A stretch of 64,000 nt of DNA from an uncultured Pigmentiphaga sp. (GTDB lineage Bacteria; Pseudomonadota; Gammaproteobacteria; Burkholderiales; Burkholderiaceae_B): contig CALAGD010000098.1 in NCBI GenBank assembly GCA_937891425.1, forward strand, positions 31,288 through 95,287, read 5' to 3'. The notes under the pieces are model-generated. The model had not been told where the DNA came from, ran no database searches, and was given only the letters and a program-made list of their open reading frames with translations. Below are positions 46,189-58,023 of this stretch, one piece after another. Each line of letters opens with the position of its first letter. The stretch's first letter is position 1. Made by a program: the position numbers and the translations under genes.

Positions 46189-47289
46189 TTACGTCCTCGC
46201 TGGCCCGGCAACCGGCTGGTGCAGATGCCGGCTGTACTCGTGCACGGTTTCCACCAGCGCTGCCACCGACTCGATCGGCGTGAACTGGGAAATTCCATGA
46301 CCGAGGTTGAACACGTGGCCATATCCTGGCGTTACCGGGCCGAAGGCGTCGAGCACACGCCGGACTTCCGCGCTCACCTGATCCGGGTCGGCGAACAGCG
46401 CCATGGGATCAAGATTTCCCTGCAACGCAACCTGGTGCCCCACGCGCGCCCGCGCCTTGGCCAGGCTGACGGTCCAATCGACGCCGACGGCGTCGCTGCC
46501 CGCCGCAGCAATATCCTCCAACCAGAGCCCGCCTCCTTTCGTGAACACGATCGAAGGCACTCGCCGGCCTTCGCTCTCGCGCTTCAACCCGGCAAGGACC
46601 TGCTGCATGTACGCCAGCGAGAACGCCTGGTAGGCACCATCGGCCAGTACACCGCCCCAGCTGTCGAAAATCATCACGGCCTGGGCGCCCGCGTCGATCT
46701 GCGCGTTGAGGTACCGGACAACCGCCCGGGCATTGATGTCGAGAATGCGATGCAGCAGGTCGGGACGTTTGTACATCATCGTCTTGATGATGCGGTACTC
46801 GCGCGTGCCTTCACCTTCCACCATGTAACAGGCCAGCGTGAAGGGGCTCCCCGCGAACCCGATCAGAGGCACACGGCCGTCCAGCGCCTTGCGAATGCTG
46901 GAGACCGCGTCAAATACGTAACGGAGACCCTCCATATCGGGTACGGCCAGTTTGCGGACCGCAGCTTCATCCTGCACCGGATGGGCAAAACGCGGCCCCT
47001 CTCCGGCCTCGAACCTCAGGCCCAGCCCCATGGCATCGGGGATGGTCAGGATGTCGGAGAACAGGATGGCCGCATCAAGACCGAAGCGCTCCAGTGGCTG
47101 CAGCGTAACCTCCGTGGCGAATTCGACGTTCTGGGCGAGCTGCATGAATGAACCCGCACGCGCACGTGTGGCGCGATATTCGGGCAGGTACCGCCCTGCC
47201 TGCCGCATCAGCCACACGGGCGTGTATTCGACCGGCTGACGCAGTAGTGCCCGCAGGAACACATCGTTACGCAAAACAGGATAGGACAC
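46189..47289 (-). CDS. hemE: Uroporphyrinogen decarboxylase
   Basis: A 366-residue HemE, which decarboxylates uroporphyrinogen III to coproporphyrinogen III in heme synthesis. The N-terminal [16 protein letters not shown] is followed by [16 protein letters not shown] (substrate Arg), [47 protein letters not shown] and NLGHGI. No ATG precedes the homology; I choose GTG 47289, with a GGGGG tract eight bases upstream. TTG codons at 47295 and 47304 are alternatives. It lies 35 bases after the Fis-type regulator gene. Confidence 0.96.
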   Translation of the reverse strand: MSYPVLRNDVFLRALLRQPVEYTPVWLMRQAGRYLPEYRATRARAGSFMQLAQNVEFATEVTLQPLERFGLDAAILFSDILTIPDAMGLGLRFEAGEGPRFAHPVQDEAAVRKLAVPDMEGLRYVFDAVSSIRKALDGRVPLIGFAGSPFTLACYMVEGEGTREYRIIKTMMYKRPDLLHRILDINARAVVRYLNAQIDAGAQAVMIFDSWGGVLADGAYQAFSLAYMQQVLAGLKRESEGRRVPSIVFTKGGGLWLEDIAAAGSDAVGVDWTVSLAKARARVGHQVALQGNLDPMALFADPDQVSAEVRRVLDAFGPVTPGYGHVFNLGHGISQFTPIESVAALVETVHEYSRHLHQPVAGPART

Positions 47290-47324
47290 GGACAATACCC
47301 CCAATCGAGTTCAATCGGTCGATT

Positions 47325-48287
47325 TTACCCGCGTGGTTCTGCCCGGGCCGAACGCCCCGTGCGGAAGTCGGCCGAAGCAATGCGGTACTTCCGCATCAGC
47401 TGCCAGAATGCACGGCGATCCTGGTTGCCTGCACGTGCGGCATGCGTCACGTTTCCACGGTAGCGCAGCAGCATGCTGGTGACATACTCGCGCTCGAACT
47501 GCTCGATCACGCGCGCACGCGTCGCGCGGTAGCTGTTGTCAACGGGGGGCGGTGCGGTCAGGTGACGGACGGTCTCCGCGATCAGCTGGGGCGACGGCCG
47601 CGGACGCCGACAGGCGCCCGTGCTGCCTGCCTCGGATGGCCACGCTGCGTCGGCGGCGTCCCGAAGCCCTTGATATGCGCGGGCATCATCCCCATAGTTG
47701 CACGCACCGACCGATTCGGTCACCGCTGCCGGGACGGGCCAGCTGCGCCCGGGTAGAGTGCTGGTTCGGGGCGCGCCCGACTGGCCCGTGCCTGGTCCGC
47801 CGTGTGCTGACGGAAACCTTGCGATCCCCTGACCGAATTGCTGGCGATGCCTGGTTGCCCACTGTACCAGCCTCGCCTTGAGTTCTTCGGTACTGAACGG
47901 GCTCAGCAGGAAATCGGAGGCCCCCAGCCTGAGCAGGTCACGTATGGCAGGAGCGTTCAGGTCGCGCCCGAGCAACACCAGAGGCACCGGCAACGCTCTT
48001 TCCGCATTCGCCAGGGCAACACGCGTCCACGCCAGTGAACGCGGCACCACTGGCAACAGGCAGACATCGAAACGCTGCAGTGCATGGGCGTGCCGGGCCA
48101 GTGCCCGGCTTGCCCGGTCGTCATACATCAGCCGGGGCCGCAGATCCGTCGCCCAGTCCTCTTCCGGCTGGGCCAGGGGTATTCGATGCAGGTTGACCGA
48201 ATCTGGGCCGAGCCGAGCCGTAACCTGATCGGTCCATGGGTGGAACAGGGGGAGGCTGAACACCGCGCAATCGACGGAGGAATTCAT
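47325..48287 (-). CDS. Fis-type regulator with degenerate receiver domain
   Basis: A 320-residue protein. Residues about 5-145 keep a receiver-like outline (FDVCLLPVVPRS, VPLVLLGRDL, IRDLLRLGASDFLLSPFSTEELKARLVQW). The phospho-acceptor Asp position is Pro79 and the conserved Lys is Ser129. A Gly/Pro/Arg-rich linker of about 100 residues follows. The C-terminus (about 255-305, ARVIEQFEREYVTSMLLRYRGNVTHAARAGNQDRRAFWQLM) is a Fis-type helix-turn-helix as in NtrC-family regulators, but the AAA+ sigma-54 domain is absent. It probably binds DNA without phosphorylation control. hemE follows closely. Confidence 0.75.
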   Translation of the reverse strand: MNSSVDCAVFSLPLFHPWTDQVTARLGPDSVNLHRIPLAQPEEDWATDLRPRLMYDDRASRALARHAHALQRFDVCLLPVVPRSLAWTRVALANAERALPVPLVLLGRDLNAPAIRDLLRLGASDFLLSPFSTEELKARLVQWATRHRQQFGQGIARFPSAHGGPGTGQSGAPRTSTLPGRSWPVPAAVTESVGACNYGDDARAYQGLRDAADAAWPSEAGSTGACRRPRPSPQLIAETVRHLTAPPPVDNSYRATRARVIEQFEREYVTSMLLRYRGNVTHAARAGNQDRRAFWQLMRKYRIASADFRTGRSARAEPRG

Positions 48288-48589
48288 GGAAATGCTCCAA
48301 CGGATGCTTCGTCCGGTTGAACACGGCGCCAGTTTCCGCCGTAAGTGCGCACGTCACAATTCGTATGTGGCACATTGTGCATACCACTTACGCCCGTAGC
48401 CCACGACTGGCTGCGACGCCCTGGGCGGAGCTGCGGAAAGTTGTACGATAGCTGGTCTTGCACCTGGATTCTGCAAACGTCTTTTTCCTTCGTGGCTGCC
48501 GCCGTGCCGACGTGCATCCACCCTGCGCTGACGTCCGGCATCAGCCACGCTGACAGGCGTTATTCGCTTCACCCTTCTTCGGCTTTTCT
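48288..48589. promoter_or_regulatory. Divergent region with nested inverted repeats
   Basis: A 302-bp spacer between the Fis-type regulator and the membrane-protein gene. An 8-bp perfect pair CGTAAGTG (48340-48347)/CACTTACG (48385-48392) encloses GCACA-T-TGTGC (48370-48380). The nested symmetry near the regulator start suggests an operator. The right part, 48400-48589, shows nothing beyond AT-poor sequence. Confidence 0.4.
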
Positions 48590-50608
48590 ATGAGCACTCG
48601 CGTCACCCCTGCGGTCAACGATGTGGATGGAAACGCACGGTCAGGCTCTGCCTACGCGGCAGCGTTGCTGGTATCGATCGCGCTTGTACTCTGGCTGTTT
48701 CCGCCTTCGTTTCTCGCGGGCAAGGGGCTGTTCTTCTTTGACGGTGCCATTTTGGGCGACATCAGTGCGTGGCTGTACTTCGCACACGACGTGTGGCAGC
48801 TGCCATTGCTGTATACCCCGTGGCTGAATTATCCGGAAGGAGCGAACATCGGGCTCACCAATAGCATTCCGCTGATGGCGCTGCTCTTCAAGCCGATCGC
48901 AGCCATCCTGCCCGACAGTTTCCATTATTTCGGGTTCTGGCACGCCATCGTGCTGGTGGCCCAGGCGCTGGCTGCCGTTTTCCTGCTACGCTCCCTGGGT
49001 GTGCGTTCGGTCTGGGGAGCAGCGCTCGCCGCCGCATTCGCCTTGCTGTGGCCCGGCTTGTTGGGTCAATTTGGCCAACCTGCGCTCATGGCCCACGCGG
49101 TCATCCTGTTCGCGCTGGGCTGTTACTTCCACGGTTTCAATGCGCGCTGGACACCGTCGTTCACCGCGACCATGCTGATCGGCACCTGCCAGCTCGCTCT
49201 GCTGATCCACCCCTACCTTGCGGTCCTCTGCTACGCGGTGCTCATTGCCTTTCTGATCGACGAAGGACGGCGTACACGCCTGTGGGGCACCCAGCTGGCC
49301 ACGCTGGTAATCGCCCTGGTGATTACTGCCGGGTTCGTGGCACTGTTGGGCATATGGGGGGTGCTTGCTCCAGTATCCTCTTATGGCAGTCACGCCCTCA
49401 GCGTAGACGCGTTGTGGTGCAGCGGAAGCACCCTTCGCAAGTACGGCTGCAATCCGGGCGAGTACGCCACGGACGGCTACCTGGGCCTGGGTGGCCTGGT
49501 ACTGCTGGCCTGCACCATCCTGCTCTCTGCCCCGCGCGGGTTCGGTCTGCGCGCCTTGCGCGCGCACGCTGGGCTCACCCTGGTAGCCATTCTCCTGGCG
49601 CTCTTTGCATTCACCCATCAGATCCACTGGGGCTCGCAAGTCGTACGGACATTTGACCTGCCCGCATGGCTGGAGTCGAGCTTCGACTCTCTTGCCTACA
49701 GCAGCCGATTCTTCTGGCCCGTCGGCTATGTCCTCCTGTTCGGTTCGCTCGCGGTCCTGCTGCGCTACCGTTATGTCGGTCCGATCATTGTGACGGTGGC
49801 TCTTGCGCTGCAGGCCTACGACACGCTCGATGCCAGTCAGGAGATACGGGTGGCGGCACGGGCCAGCGAGAAACCCCTGGTACGTACTCCGGCGCGCCGG
49901 CCCATGGCCGCCGATTTCACCGCCCATGCCGCGCTGCCCGAGCACCCCGACACAACGCCCGATGGCAGTCTCATCCCCGAACAGCACACCGCTGCCACGT
50001 CAGAAATTCCGCCCCGGCCCGCGCACACGACCAACACCGACGCAACCTCGCCGGTCCACTCGTCCAGTGGGGCGCCATCGGGCAAGGTTTCCCCAGGCGA
50101 ACAGCTGTTCGACCCTCTCCTGACCGGTGGCACGTTCCCCGCGCACGCGCCAACCAGCGATCCGGCCACGTCGGCCACCTGGGCCGACGCCTTGCGTGGC
50201 ATTGCCCATGTCACCCTTTTTCCGGCCTATGGTTGCATGGATGCAGACCCGCTGGTGTACCTTCCCGTGCAATACCTCGCCGCACGCGCCGGAGCGACGT
50301 TCAATACCGTGTACGGAGCCAGGAGCAACCTGCGTTGCGACGAGAAACACGCCCGCCTCAACCAGGACATCCCGCCGGGAACTCTGGTTCTGGCACCCGC
50401 CAGCCTGCCCGGCCAGGCGTTACCCGCGGGCATCCGGCTCGCGGTACAGCACGGCCAGTGCGGCAAACTGGCGGTGATGCCTGTGCAGGCCGGCGTAGCC
50501 CAGCCGCAGCTGCTGCTTGCCTGCCGTGCCGAACCCGTGGATGAATGGGTTCAAACCCGCTCGCTGCCATCGCCCCAAACAAAAGTGCCCGTTCCCCCGG
50601 CAGGGTAA
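48590..50608 (+). CDS. Polytopic membrane protein, DUF6311/GT-C glycosyltransferase-like
   Basis: A 672-residue protein with about ten hydrophobic segments between residues 20 and 420. The first loop carries FFFDGAILGDISAWLYFAHDVWQLPLLYTPWLNYPEGANIGLTNSIPL, resembling the acidic loop of GT-C type glycosyltransferases and the DUF6311 family. After the last TM (about 400-420) comes a Pro/Thr/Ser-rich low-complexity stretch (about 440-540) and a C-terminal extracytoplasmic domain with several Cys (GCMD, LRCDEKH, GQCG, LACRAE). It may transfer a lipid-linked sugar to an envelope polymer; activity unproven. Confidence 0.7.
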   Translation: MSTRVTPAVNDVDGNARSGSAYAAALLVSIALVLWLFPPSFLAGKGLFFFDGAILGDISAWLYFAHDVWQLPLLYTPWLNYPEGANIGLTNSIPLMALLFKPIAAILPDSFHYFGFWHAIVLVAQALAAVFLLRSLGVRSVWGAALAAAFALLWPGLLGQFGQPALMAHAVILFALGCYFHGFNARWTPSFTATMLIGTCQLALLIHPYLAVLCYAVLIAFLIDEGRRTRLWGTQLATLVIALVITAGFVALLGIWGVLAPVSSYGSHALSVDALWCSGSTLRKYGCNPGEYATDGYLGLGGLVLLACTILLSAPRGFGLRALRAHAGLTLVAILLALFAFTHQIHWGSQVVRTFDLPAWLESSFDSLAYSSRFFWPVGYVLLFGSLAVLLRYRYVGPIIVTVALALQAYDTLDASQEIRVAARASEKPLVRTPARRPMAADFTAHAALPEHPDTTPDGSLIPEQHTAATSEIPPRPAHTTNTDATSPVHSSSGAPSGKVSPGEQLFDPLLTGGTFPAHAPTSDPATSATWADALRGIAHVTLFPAYGCMDADPLVYLPVQYLAARAGATFNTVYGARSNLRCDEKHARLNQDIPPGTLVLAPASLPGQALPAGIRLAVQHGQCGKLAVMPVQAGVAQPQLLLACRAEPVDEWVQTRSLPSPQTKVPVPPAG

Positions 50609-50615
50609 CGGGCAC
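50585..50615 (-). terminator. Intrinsic terminator of the atp operon
   Basis: A 9-bp perfect stem GTGCCCGTT/AACGGGCAC (50585-50593 and 50607-50615) with a 13-base loop. Read on the minus strand it is followed by TTTTGTTT, giving a rho-independent terminator about 100 bases after the atpC stop. It overlaps the last codons and stop of the convergent membrane-protein gene. Confidence 0.8.
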
Positions 50616-50673
50616 TGAATCGACTGAAACGAGCAGCGTACCGATTCGGCAGGGTACGTATGCGCGCTGCCAG

Positions 50674-50702
50674 GCCGGTTCACCCGTAGCGGGTAAACCG
50701 GC
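50674..50702. other. Long hairpin between atpC and the terminator
   Basis: Nested complementary arms GCCGGTT/AACCGGC (50674-50680, 50696-50702) and ACCCG/CGGGT (50682-50686, 50690-50694) form a 12-pair stem with a three-base loop. No T-run follows on either strand. It could protect the atp mRNA 3' end. Confidence 0.5.
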
Positions 50703-50711
50703 AAACGCGCA

Positions 50712-51125
50712 TCAACGGTTGCGCAGTTTGCGGATGGCAGCCAATTGAGCTGCCAGCATGGCGAGCTCGGCTTCCACGACAGCGACTTCGGCCTTGTCCT
50801 TGGCGTTGCGCAGTGCCTCTTCCGCACGTTTGCGCGCCATTTCGGCCTTGGCTTCGTCCAGGTCCTGGCTGCGGATGGCGGTGTCGGAGAGTACCGTCAC
50901 CGTGCCGGGCTGAACCTCCAGCAAGCCACCCGCAACAAACACGAGCTCTTCGCGGTCATCCGGGCTGACGATCTTGACTGTACCAGGACGAATGCGCGAG
51001 ATGAGCGGAGTGTGCCCGGGGAGGATCCCCAGCTCACCCTCCTCGCCGGGCAGCGTCACGAACTTTGCCTCGCCCGAGAAGATCGAGGCTTCGGCGCTGA
51101 CCACGTCTACATGGATGGTTGCCAT
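50712..51125 (-). CDS. atpC: F1 ATP synthase epsilon subunit
   Basis: A 137-residue epsilon subunit, which couples rotation of the central stalk and can inhibit ATP hydrolysis. The beta-sandwich begins [45 protein letters not shown] (quoted in part) and has [22 protein letters not shown]. The C-terminal helical hairpin (residues about 90-137) is Ala/Lys/Glu-rich. ATG 51125 lies 18 bases after the atpD stop. Last gene of the atp operon. Confidence 0.97.
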   Translation of the reverse strand: MATIHVDVVSAEASIFSGEAKFVTLPGEEGELGILPGHTPLISRIRPGTVKIVSPDDREELVFVAGGLLEVQPGTVTVLSDTAIRSQDLDEAKAEMARKRAEEALRNAKDKAEVAVVEAELAMLAAQLAAIRKLRNR

Positions 51126-51143
51126 GACGGCCTCCCTTTGCAA

Positions 51144-52601
<1,458 letters not shown>

Positions 52602-52645
52602 CTACGCACCCTACCGAATTTCCCTCTAGCTGACGGCTTCCTGGC

Positions 52646-53524
52646 TCAAACGGCCGCGGCGCCGCCGACGATTTCCGAAATTTCCTTGGTGATGGCAGCC
52701 TGGCGCGACTTGTTGTAGACGAGCCGCAGTTCCTCGATGATCTTCTTCGCGTTATCGGACGCAGCCTTCATCGCGACCATGCGCGCCGCCTGCTCGGAAG
52801 CCATGTTCTCGGCCACGGCCTGGTACACCAGCGCTTCCACGTAACGCACGAGAAGCTCGTCGATCACCGTCTTTGCATCGGGCTCGTAGATGTAATCCCA
52901 AGCGTAGCTGCGCTTCTCTTCCTCGGTCTGGTCGAGGCGGTCTGCCGACAGTGGCAGCAGCTGCTCGAGCACCGGCTCCTGACGCATGGTGTTGATGAAC
53001 CGGTTGTACGCCAGGTACACGGCATCGATCTTGCCGGCAGCGTAATCATCGAGCTGCACCTTGATGGCACCGATCAGTCGGTCAAGCGAAGGCGTGTCGC
53101 CCAGGTTGACCTCCTGCGAAACCAGCTGGGCACCCAGACGGGTCATGAATGCCAGGCCCTTGTTGCCAATCGCCGTCACCTGAACCGGTACGCCCCGGGC
53201 ATCGAACTCTTTCATGCGATTGAGCACGAGCCGCAAAATATTGGTGTTGAGGCCGCCGCAGAGCCCCTTGTCGGTGGTCACCACGATCATGCCTACCCGC
53301 TTCACCTCGGAAGGTGCAGTCAGGTAGGGATGTGAATAATCCGGGTTGGCCTGCGACATATGGGCGGCGATGTTTCGTACCTTGTCGGCGTAGGGACGGG
53401 CAGCGCGCATGCGATCCTGTGCCTTGCGCATCTTGGATGCAGCAACCATCTCCATTGCCTTGGTGATCTTGCTCGTGTTTTGCACGCTCTTGATCTTGGT
53501 ACGGATTTCCTTGATTCCGGCCAT
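52646..53524 (-). CDS. atpG: F1 ATP synthase gamma subunit
   Basis: A 292-residue central-stalk subunit. The N-terminal [36 protein letters not shown] (long coiled coil, cited in part), the [14 protein letters not shown] motif, and the C-terminal helix [49 protein letters not shown] are diagnostic. It rotates within the alpha/beta ring. Spacing to atpA is 61 bases. Confidence 0.98.
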   Translation of the reverse strand: MAGIKEIRTKIKSVQNTSKITKAMEMVAASKMRKAQDRMRAARPYADKVRNIAAHMSQANPDYSHPYLTAPSEVKRVGMIVVTTDKGLCGGLNTNILRLVLNRMKEFDARGVPVQVTAIGNKGLAFMTRLGAQLVSQEVNLGDTPSLDRLIGAIKVQLDDYAAGKIDAVYLAYNRFINTMRQEPVLEQLLPLSADRLDQTEEEKRSYAWDYIYEPDAKTVIDELLVRYVEALVYQAVAENMASEQAARMVAMKAASDNAKKIIEELRLVYNKSRQAAITKEISEIVGGAAAV

Positions 53525-53585
53525 AGCTTTATCCTAAATCGGGGCTGCCCTTACAACACGCCGGGCAACCCCGTCAGCAGGTGTA

Positions 53586-55127
53586 TCAGAACGCCGCGTT
53601 CTTCTTGAAGTCCTTGATCGCCTCGGCCAACGCAGCTTCGTCTTCCTTGGACAGGTCCTTGGTGTCCTCGATGCGACCGACCAGCTCGGCGTACTTGGTC
53701 TTCAGGAAGTCCTTCAACGCCTTCTCGAACGGCAGAATCTGCTCCACCTCGACATCATCCAGATAGCCGTTGTTGGCGGCATAGAGCGCCACGGCCAGTT
53801 CCCAGACCTGAACCGGCTGGTACTGCGGCTGCTTGAGCAGTTCGACCACGCGCTTGCCGCGCTCGAGCTGGCGACGGGTAGCTTCGTCGAGGTCGGAAGC
53901 GAACTGGGCGAACGCGGCCAGTTCACGGTACTGGGCCAGGTCGGTACGAATACCGCCGGACAGTTTCTTGATGACCTTGGTCTGGGCAGCGCCCCCCACC
54001 CGCGATACCGAGATACCGGCGTTCACGGCAGGACGGACACCCGCGTTGAACAGGTCGGTTTCAAGGAAGATCTGACCATCGGTAATGGAGATGACGTTGG
54101 TTGGAACGAACGCAGACACGTCACCTGCCTGGGTTTCGATGATGGGCAGCGCGGTAAGCGAACCGGTCTTGCCCTTCACGGCGCCGTTGGTGAACTTCTC
54201 GACATACTCTTCGTTCACGCGGGCAGCACGCTCGAGCAGACGCGAGTGCAGGTAGAAAATGTCGCCAGGATACGCCTCACGGCCGGGAGGACGGCGCAGC
54301 AGCAGCGAGACCTGACGATAGGCCCACGCCTGCTTGGTGAGGTCGTCGTAGATGATGAGCGCGTCTTCGCCGCGGTCGCGGAAGTATTCGCCCATCGTGC
54401 AGCCGGCGTACGGCGCGAGGTATTGCATCGCAGCAGATTCGGACGCGTTGGCGGCCACCACGATGGTGTATTCCATTGCGCCGTGCTCTTCGAGCTTGCG
54501 CACCACGTTGGCAACGGTCGAGGCTTTCTGACCGATCGCCACGTAGATGCACAGGAGGTTCTTGCCCTTCTGGTTGATGATGGTGTCGATGGCGACGGCG
54601 GTCTTGCCGGTCTGGCGGTCGCCGATGATCAGTTCGCGCTGGCCACGGCCAATGGGCACCATCGAGTCGATTGCCTTGATACCCGTCTGAACAGGCTGCG
54701 ACACCGACTTCCGTGCAATGACCCCCGGAGCGACCTTTTCGATGACGTCGAATTCCTTGGCGTGGATCGGGCCCTTGCCGTCGATGGGGTTGCCCAGCGC
54801 ATCCACCACGCGTCCAAGCAGCTCGCGGCCGACCGGAACCTGAAGAATGCGGCCCGTGGTCTTGACCGTGTCGCCCTCGCGAATGTGCGTATATTCACCA
54901 AGAATAACGGCACCGACGGAATCGCGTTCGAGGTTCAGCGCCAGGCCGTAGGTATTGTTGGGAAATTCGAGCATTTCGCCCTGCATCGCGTCGGACAGCC
55001 CGTGGATGCGGACGATACCGTCGGTAACCGACACCACCGTACCCTGGGTGCGGACGTCGGTGGACGAACCCAGGCCTTGGATGCGGCTTTTCAGCAGTTC
55101 GCTGATTTCGGACGGATTGAGTTGCAT
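53586..55127 (-). CDS. atpA: F1 ATP synthase alpha subunit
   Basis: A 513-residue regulatory subunit. [17 protein letters not shown] at the N-terminus, [15 protein letters not shown] (Walker A), [40 protein letters not shown], and [19 protein letters not shown] are present, with the [14 protein letters not shown] arm. It binds non-catalytic nucleotides in the F1 hexamer. Located 33 bases after atpH. Confidence 0.98.
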   Translation of the reverse strand: MQLNPSEISELLKSRIQGLGSSTDVRTQGTVVSVTDGIVRIHGLSDAMQGEMLEFPNNTYGLALNLERDSVGAVILGEYTHIREGDTVKTTGRILQVPVGRELLGRVVDALGNPIDGKGPIHAKEFDVIEKVAPGVIARKSVSQPVQTGIKAIDSMVPIGRGQRELIIGDRQTGKTAVAIDTIINQKGKNLLCIYVAIGQKASTVANVVRKLEEHGAMEYTIVVAANASESAAMQYLAPYAGCTMGEYFRDRGEDALIIYDDLTKQAWAYRQVSLLLRRPPGREAYPGDIFYLHSRLLERAARVNEEYVEKFTNGAVKGKTGSLTALPIIETQAGDVSAFVPTNVISITDGQIFLETDLFNAGVRPAVNAGISVSRVGGAAQTKVIKKLSGGIRTDLAQYRELAAFAQFASDLDEATRRQLERGKRVVELLKQPQYQPVQVWELAVALYAANNGYLDDVEVEQILPFEKALKDFLKTKYAELVGRIEDTKDLSKEDEAALAEAIKDFKKNAAF

Positions 55128-55160
55128 GGATAGACTCCTGGAATCCTGTTTGCCGTGGTG

Positions 55161-55703
55161 TTAGTTCGCCACCAGCGTGGCGCGCATGTTTTCGAGCTGC
55201 GCACGCACGGAGGCATCCAGCACCTGATCGCCGACCGTAACGCGCACCCCGCCAATGAGGGACGGATTCACGCGTACTTGCGGCTTCAGTTTCACATTGA
55301 ACTTCTTTTCCAGGCTGGCAACCAATTCGGCTACCTGCGCTTCTGTGAGTTCGAATGCGGTTTCGATTTGGGCATCGGCGCTACCTTCATGCCGATTCTT
55401 GAGCTGCAGAAACTGTTGGGCAATTTCGGGCAACAGCAGCAGACGATCGTTTTCCGCCAACAGCGTCAAGAAGTTCACGCCTTCTTGCGTAACGGTTGAC
55501 TTCAGCACAGAGCGCAGAAGGTCGACCCGCCCGGCACTGTCGAGCAGCGGGCTGGTCAGAGCCTCCCGCAGCTCGGGATGTTCTACGGCCTGGGCCATCT
55601 CGGCAATCAGCTCTGCCCAGGCGTCCAGGGCCTCGCCCTTCGCGATGACCGCACCAAACAGGGCTTCGGCGTAGGGCCGGGCAATGGTAGACAGTTCAGC
55701 CAT
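55161..55703 (-). CDS. atpH: F1 ATP synthase delta subunit
   Basis: A 180-residue peripheral-stalk subunit linking F1 to the b dimer. MAELSTIARPYAEALFGAV is the typical start (ATG 55703; an upstream TTG two codons earlier is unlikely). LTLLAENDRLLLLPEIAQQF and the C-terminal LKPQVRVNPSLIGGVRVTVGDQVLDASVRAQLENM are conserved. It follows atpF by 18 bases. Confidence 0.97.
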   Translation of the reverse strand: MAELSTIARPYAEALFGAVIAKGEALDAWAELIAEMAQAVEHPELREALTSPLLDSAGRVDLLRSVLKSTVTQEGVNFLTLLAENDRLLLLPEIAQQFLQLKNRHEGSADAQIETAFELTEAQVAELVASLEKKFNVKLKPQVRVNPSLIGGVRVTVGDQVLDASVRAQLENMRATLVAN

Positions 55704-55721
55704 GATCAAGGCACCCCGGTG

Positions 55722-56192
55722 TCAAAGCTGTGCTTTCAGCTGGTTCAGCAGATCGGCGTGAGCTTTTGCGTCGACTTCACGCTTGAGAATCTGTTCAGCC
55801 CCGCTGACTGCCAGGGCAGCAACCGTATCGCGCAACGCATCGCGCGCACGCTGCATTTCCTGCTCTACATCTTTCTCTGCCTGTGCCAGGATCCGCGCCC
55901 GTTCAGCCTCAGCCTCGCGACGAGCCTGTTCGATGATGGCATTGGCCTGGCGCTCGGCTTCTGCGAGACGTGCCTGGTTCTCGGCGCGGGCCGCAGCTTC
56001 GAGCTGGTTGATGCGTGCCTGCGCCTGCGCCAGGTCGGCCCTGCCTCGCTCTGCATCTGCCAGTCCGGCCGCGATTTTTTGGCGACGCTCGTCCATCGCC
56101 TTCGTCAGCGGCGGCCACACGAATTTCATCGTGAACCAGCCGAGAACGAAGAACACGAGCATCTGAAAGATGAACGTTGCGTTCAGATTCAC
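55722..56192 (-). CDS. atpF: Fo ATP synthase subunit b
   Basis: A 156-residue stator subunit. A single N-terminal TM ([25 protein letters not shown]) leads into a long charged coiled coil rich in Ala, Glu, Arg (about 35-140), which dimerises and meets delta. The start codon is GTG at 56192, preceded by AGGGA. It matches E. coli b in length. Located 84 bases after atpE. Confidence 0.97.
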   Translation of the reverse strand: MNLNATFIFQMLVFFVLGWFTMKFVWPPLTKAMDERRQKIAAGLADAERGRADLAQAQARINQLEAAARAENQARLAEAERQANAIIEQARREAEAERARILAQAEKDVEQEMQRARDALRDTVAALAVSGAEQILKREVDAKAHADLLNQLKAQL

Positions 56193-56276
56193 GGTCGTTT
56201 CCCTATTGAGGAAGGAGGTTCATGTGGCGCGACATGACAGGCACGCCACGATCCTGTGTTCGAGACGCGTGCCTGA

Positions 56277-56540
<264 letters not shown>

Positions 56541-56635
56541 TCAGGAAGCTACAAAAACAGAGGTAAGTTATGGGTACGGCCTGCCCTGTGCCCACCGTAC
56601 CCGGCACACCGAATGACCCGGTTCTCCGGAACGCG

Positions 56636-57499
56636 TCAGTGCCCTTCGTGCGCCTGACCGACATACACAAGCGTGAGCATCATGAAGATGAACGCCTGCA
56701 ACAGAACGATCAGGAGGTGGAAGATTGCCCAGATAGCACCCGCCACCAGATGGCCGAAGCCAAACGCCAGACTCGGAAGATCGAAGCCGGTCCAGGCGGC
56801 GCCGAGCAGCGCGATCAGCATGAACACGAGTTCGCCGGCAAACATGTTGCCGAACAACCGCATGCCGAGCGAGATGGCCTTGGCGAGGTACTCGATGATG
56901 TTCAGGAGGAGGTTGAACGGTGCCAACAGGAGCGCCATGACCCCATGCCCGTGGAAGGGAGCCGTGAAGAGCCCTTTGACGAATCCGAACGGGTTGTGGA
57001 TCTTGATGCCGTAGTACAGCATGAGCAGCAGCACCCCGAAGGACATTCCCAGGGGAACGTTCAGGTCGGCTGTTGGCAGGATCCGGTGGTAATGGATGAC
57101 GGAATCGAGCCCTGTCCATGCCAGCAGGCGCGGAACCAGATCGACCGGAATGAGGTCGAGGGCATTCATGAACGCGATCCACAGGAAGACGGTCAGTGCC
57201 AGCGGCGACACGAAGCGGCGCGACGCTTCGCTGGGAACGATGCTCTTCGCCTGCTCTTCCACCATCTCGATGAGCATCTCGAATGCGACCTGGAAGCGTC
57301 CGGGGACACCCGCGGTAGCCCTGCGCGCGGCGCGCCAGAGGAGCAGGCAGACGATTCCGCCCATCAGGATGGACCAGAACAGCGAATCGTAGTTGATCAC
57401 CCCGAAATCGGCCAGGACACTTTGCGGCTCGCCGATGTTGTTGAAGTGCCCCATGTGGTGCACGATGTATTCGGATGCGGTGGGCGCAGCACTAGCCAT
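56636..57499 (-). CDS. atpB: Fo ATP synthase subunit a
   Basis: A 287-residue proton-channel subunit with five to six TM segments. The functional helix [21 protein letters not shown] holds the essential Arg in [38 protein letters not shown] and [20 protein letters not shown] are further conserved regions. It lies eight bases after atpI, consistent with co-translation. Confidence 0.97.
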   Translation of the reverse strand: MASAAPTASEYIVHHMGHFNNIGEPQSVLADFGVINYDSLFWSILMGGIVCLLLWRAARRATAGVPGRFQVAFEMLIEMVEEQAKSIVPSEASRRFVSPLALTVFLWIAFMNALDLIPVDLVPRLLAWTGLDSVIHYHRILPTADLNVPLGMSFGVLLLMLYYGIKIHNPFGFVKGLFTAPFHGHGVMALLLAPFNLLLNIIEYLAKAISLGMRLFGNMFAGELVFMLIALLGAAWTGFDLPSLAFGFGHLVAGAIWAIFHLLIVLLQAFIFMMLTLVYVGQAHEGH

Positions 57500-57507
57500 C
57501 TGTAACC

Positions 57508-58023
57508 TTATCGCCTTATCGAATTGTCGTGCGCTATACGATTGCTCGCTTCGCGCTCGGAATACGAACCCTTTAACAACAACAACCAGTAGTGGCCCTT
57601 CAGGGCCACGATCAGCCCGGCCAACACGGCCGGCCAGACCAGTTCATCCTGCCCGAGCTTCGCGACAAGCAACAGCAGGAATGCCGTTGATGCCAGCTTG
57701 AGGAACTCGCCCACAAAGAACGACAGTGGACTGGTTCCGCCCGGTTTGAGCATGCCAAACAACAACCGAGTTGCGAACAGGACGTTGGGAATTGCATTCG
57801 ATGCCGCCCCGGCCAACGCCGAAGCTGCCCCACTCCATCCGGCGACGAGCCCCGAAATGAGCGCAACGACAAATGCTCCTCCCAGCTGTACCGCGATGAC
57901 CTGGATCAGCGTACGTGCAGCATCGCGGTTATAGCCTGCCACTTGTTCGGGCGTCAGCTTTACGTACTCGATCGCAGGATCGCCGTCCGCCCAGTCGTCA
58001 TTCAGCAAGTCGTCTTGAACCAA
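57508..58023 (-). CDS. atpI: ATP synthase protein I
   Basis: A small hydrophobic protein, about 171 residues from the start chosen. An acidic N-terminus ([14 protein letters not shown]) is followed by four TM-like segments: [68 protein letters not shown] and [18 protein letters not shown]. AtpI assists c-ring assembly and Mg2+ supply. There is no ATG in frame near the homology; TTG 58023 or TTG 58008 are the possible starts and neither has a clear ribosome-binding site. Identity is good, start uncertain. Confidence 0.85.
   Translation of the reverse strand: MVQDDLLNDDWADGDPAIEYVKLTPEQVAGYNRDAARTLIQVIAVQLGGAFVVALISGLVAGWSGAASALAGAASNAIPNVLFATRLLFGMLKPGGTSPLSFFVGEFLKLASTAFLLLLVAKLGQDELVWPAVLAGLIVALKGHYWLLLLKGSYSEREASNRIAHDNSIRR

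Noticed and set aside
48366..48382. Sigma-54-like promoter (TGGCAC...TGC) upstream of the Fis-type regulator
   Set aside because: The GG to GC spacing is two bases shorter than the strict -24/-12 requirement.
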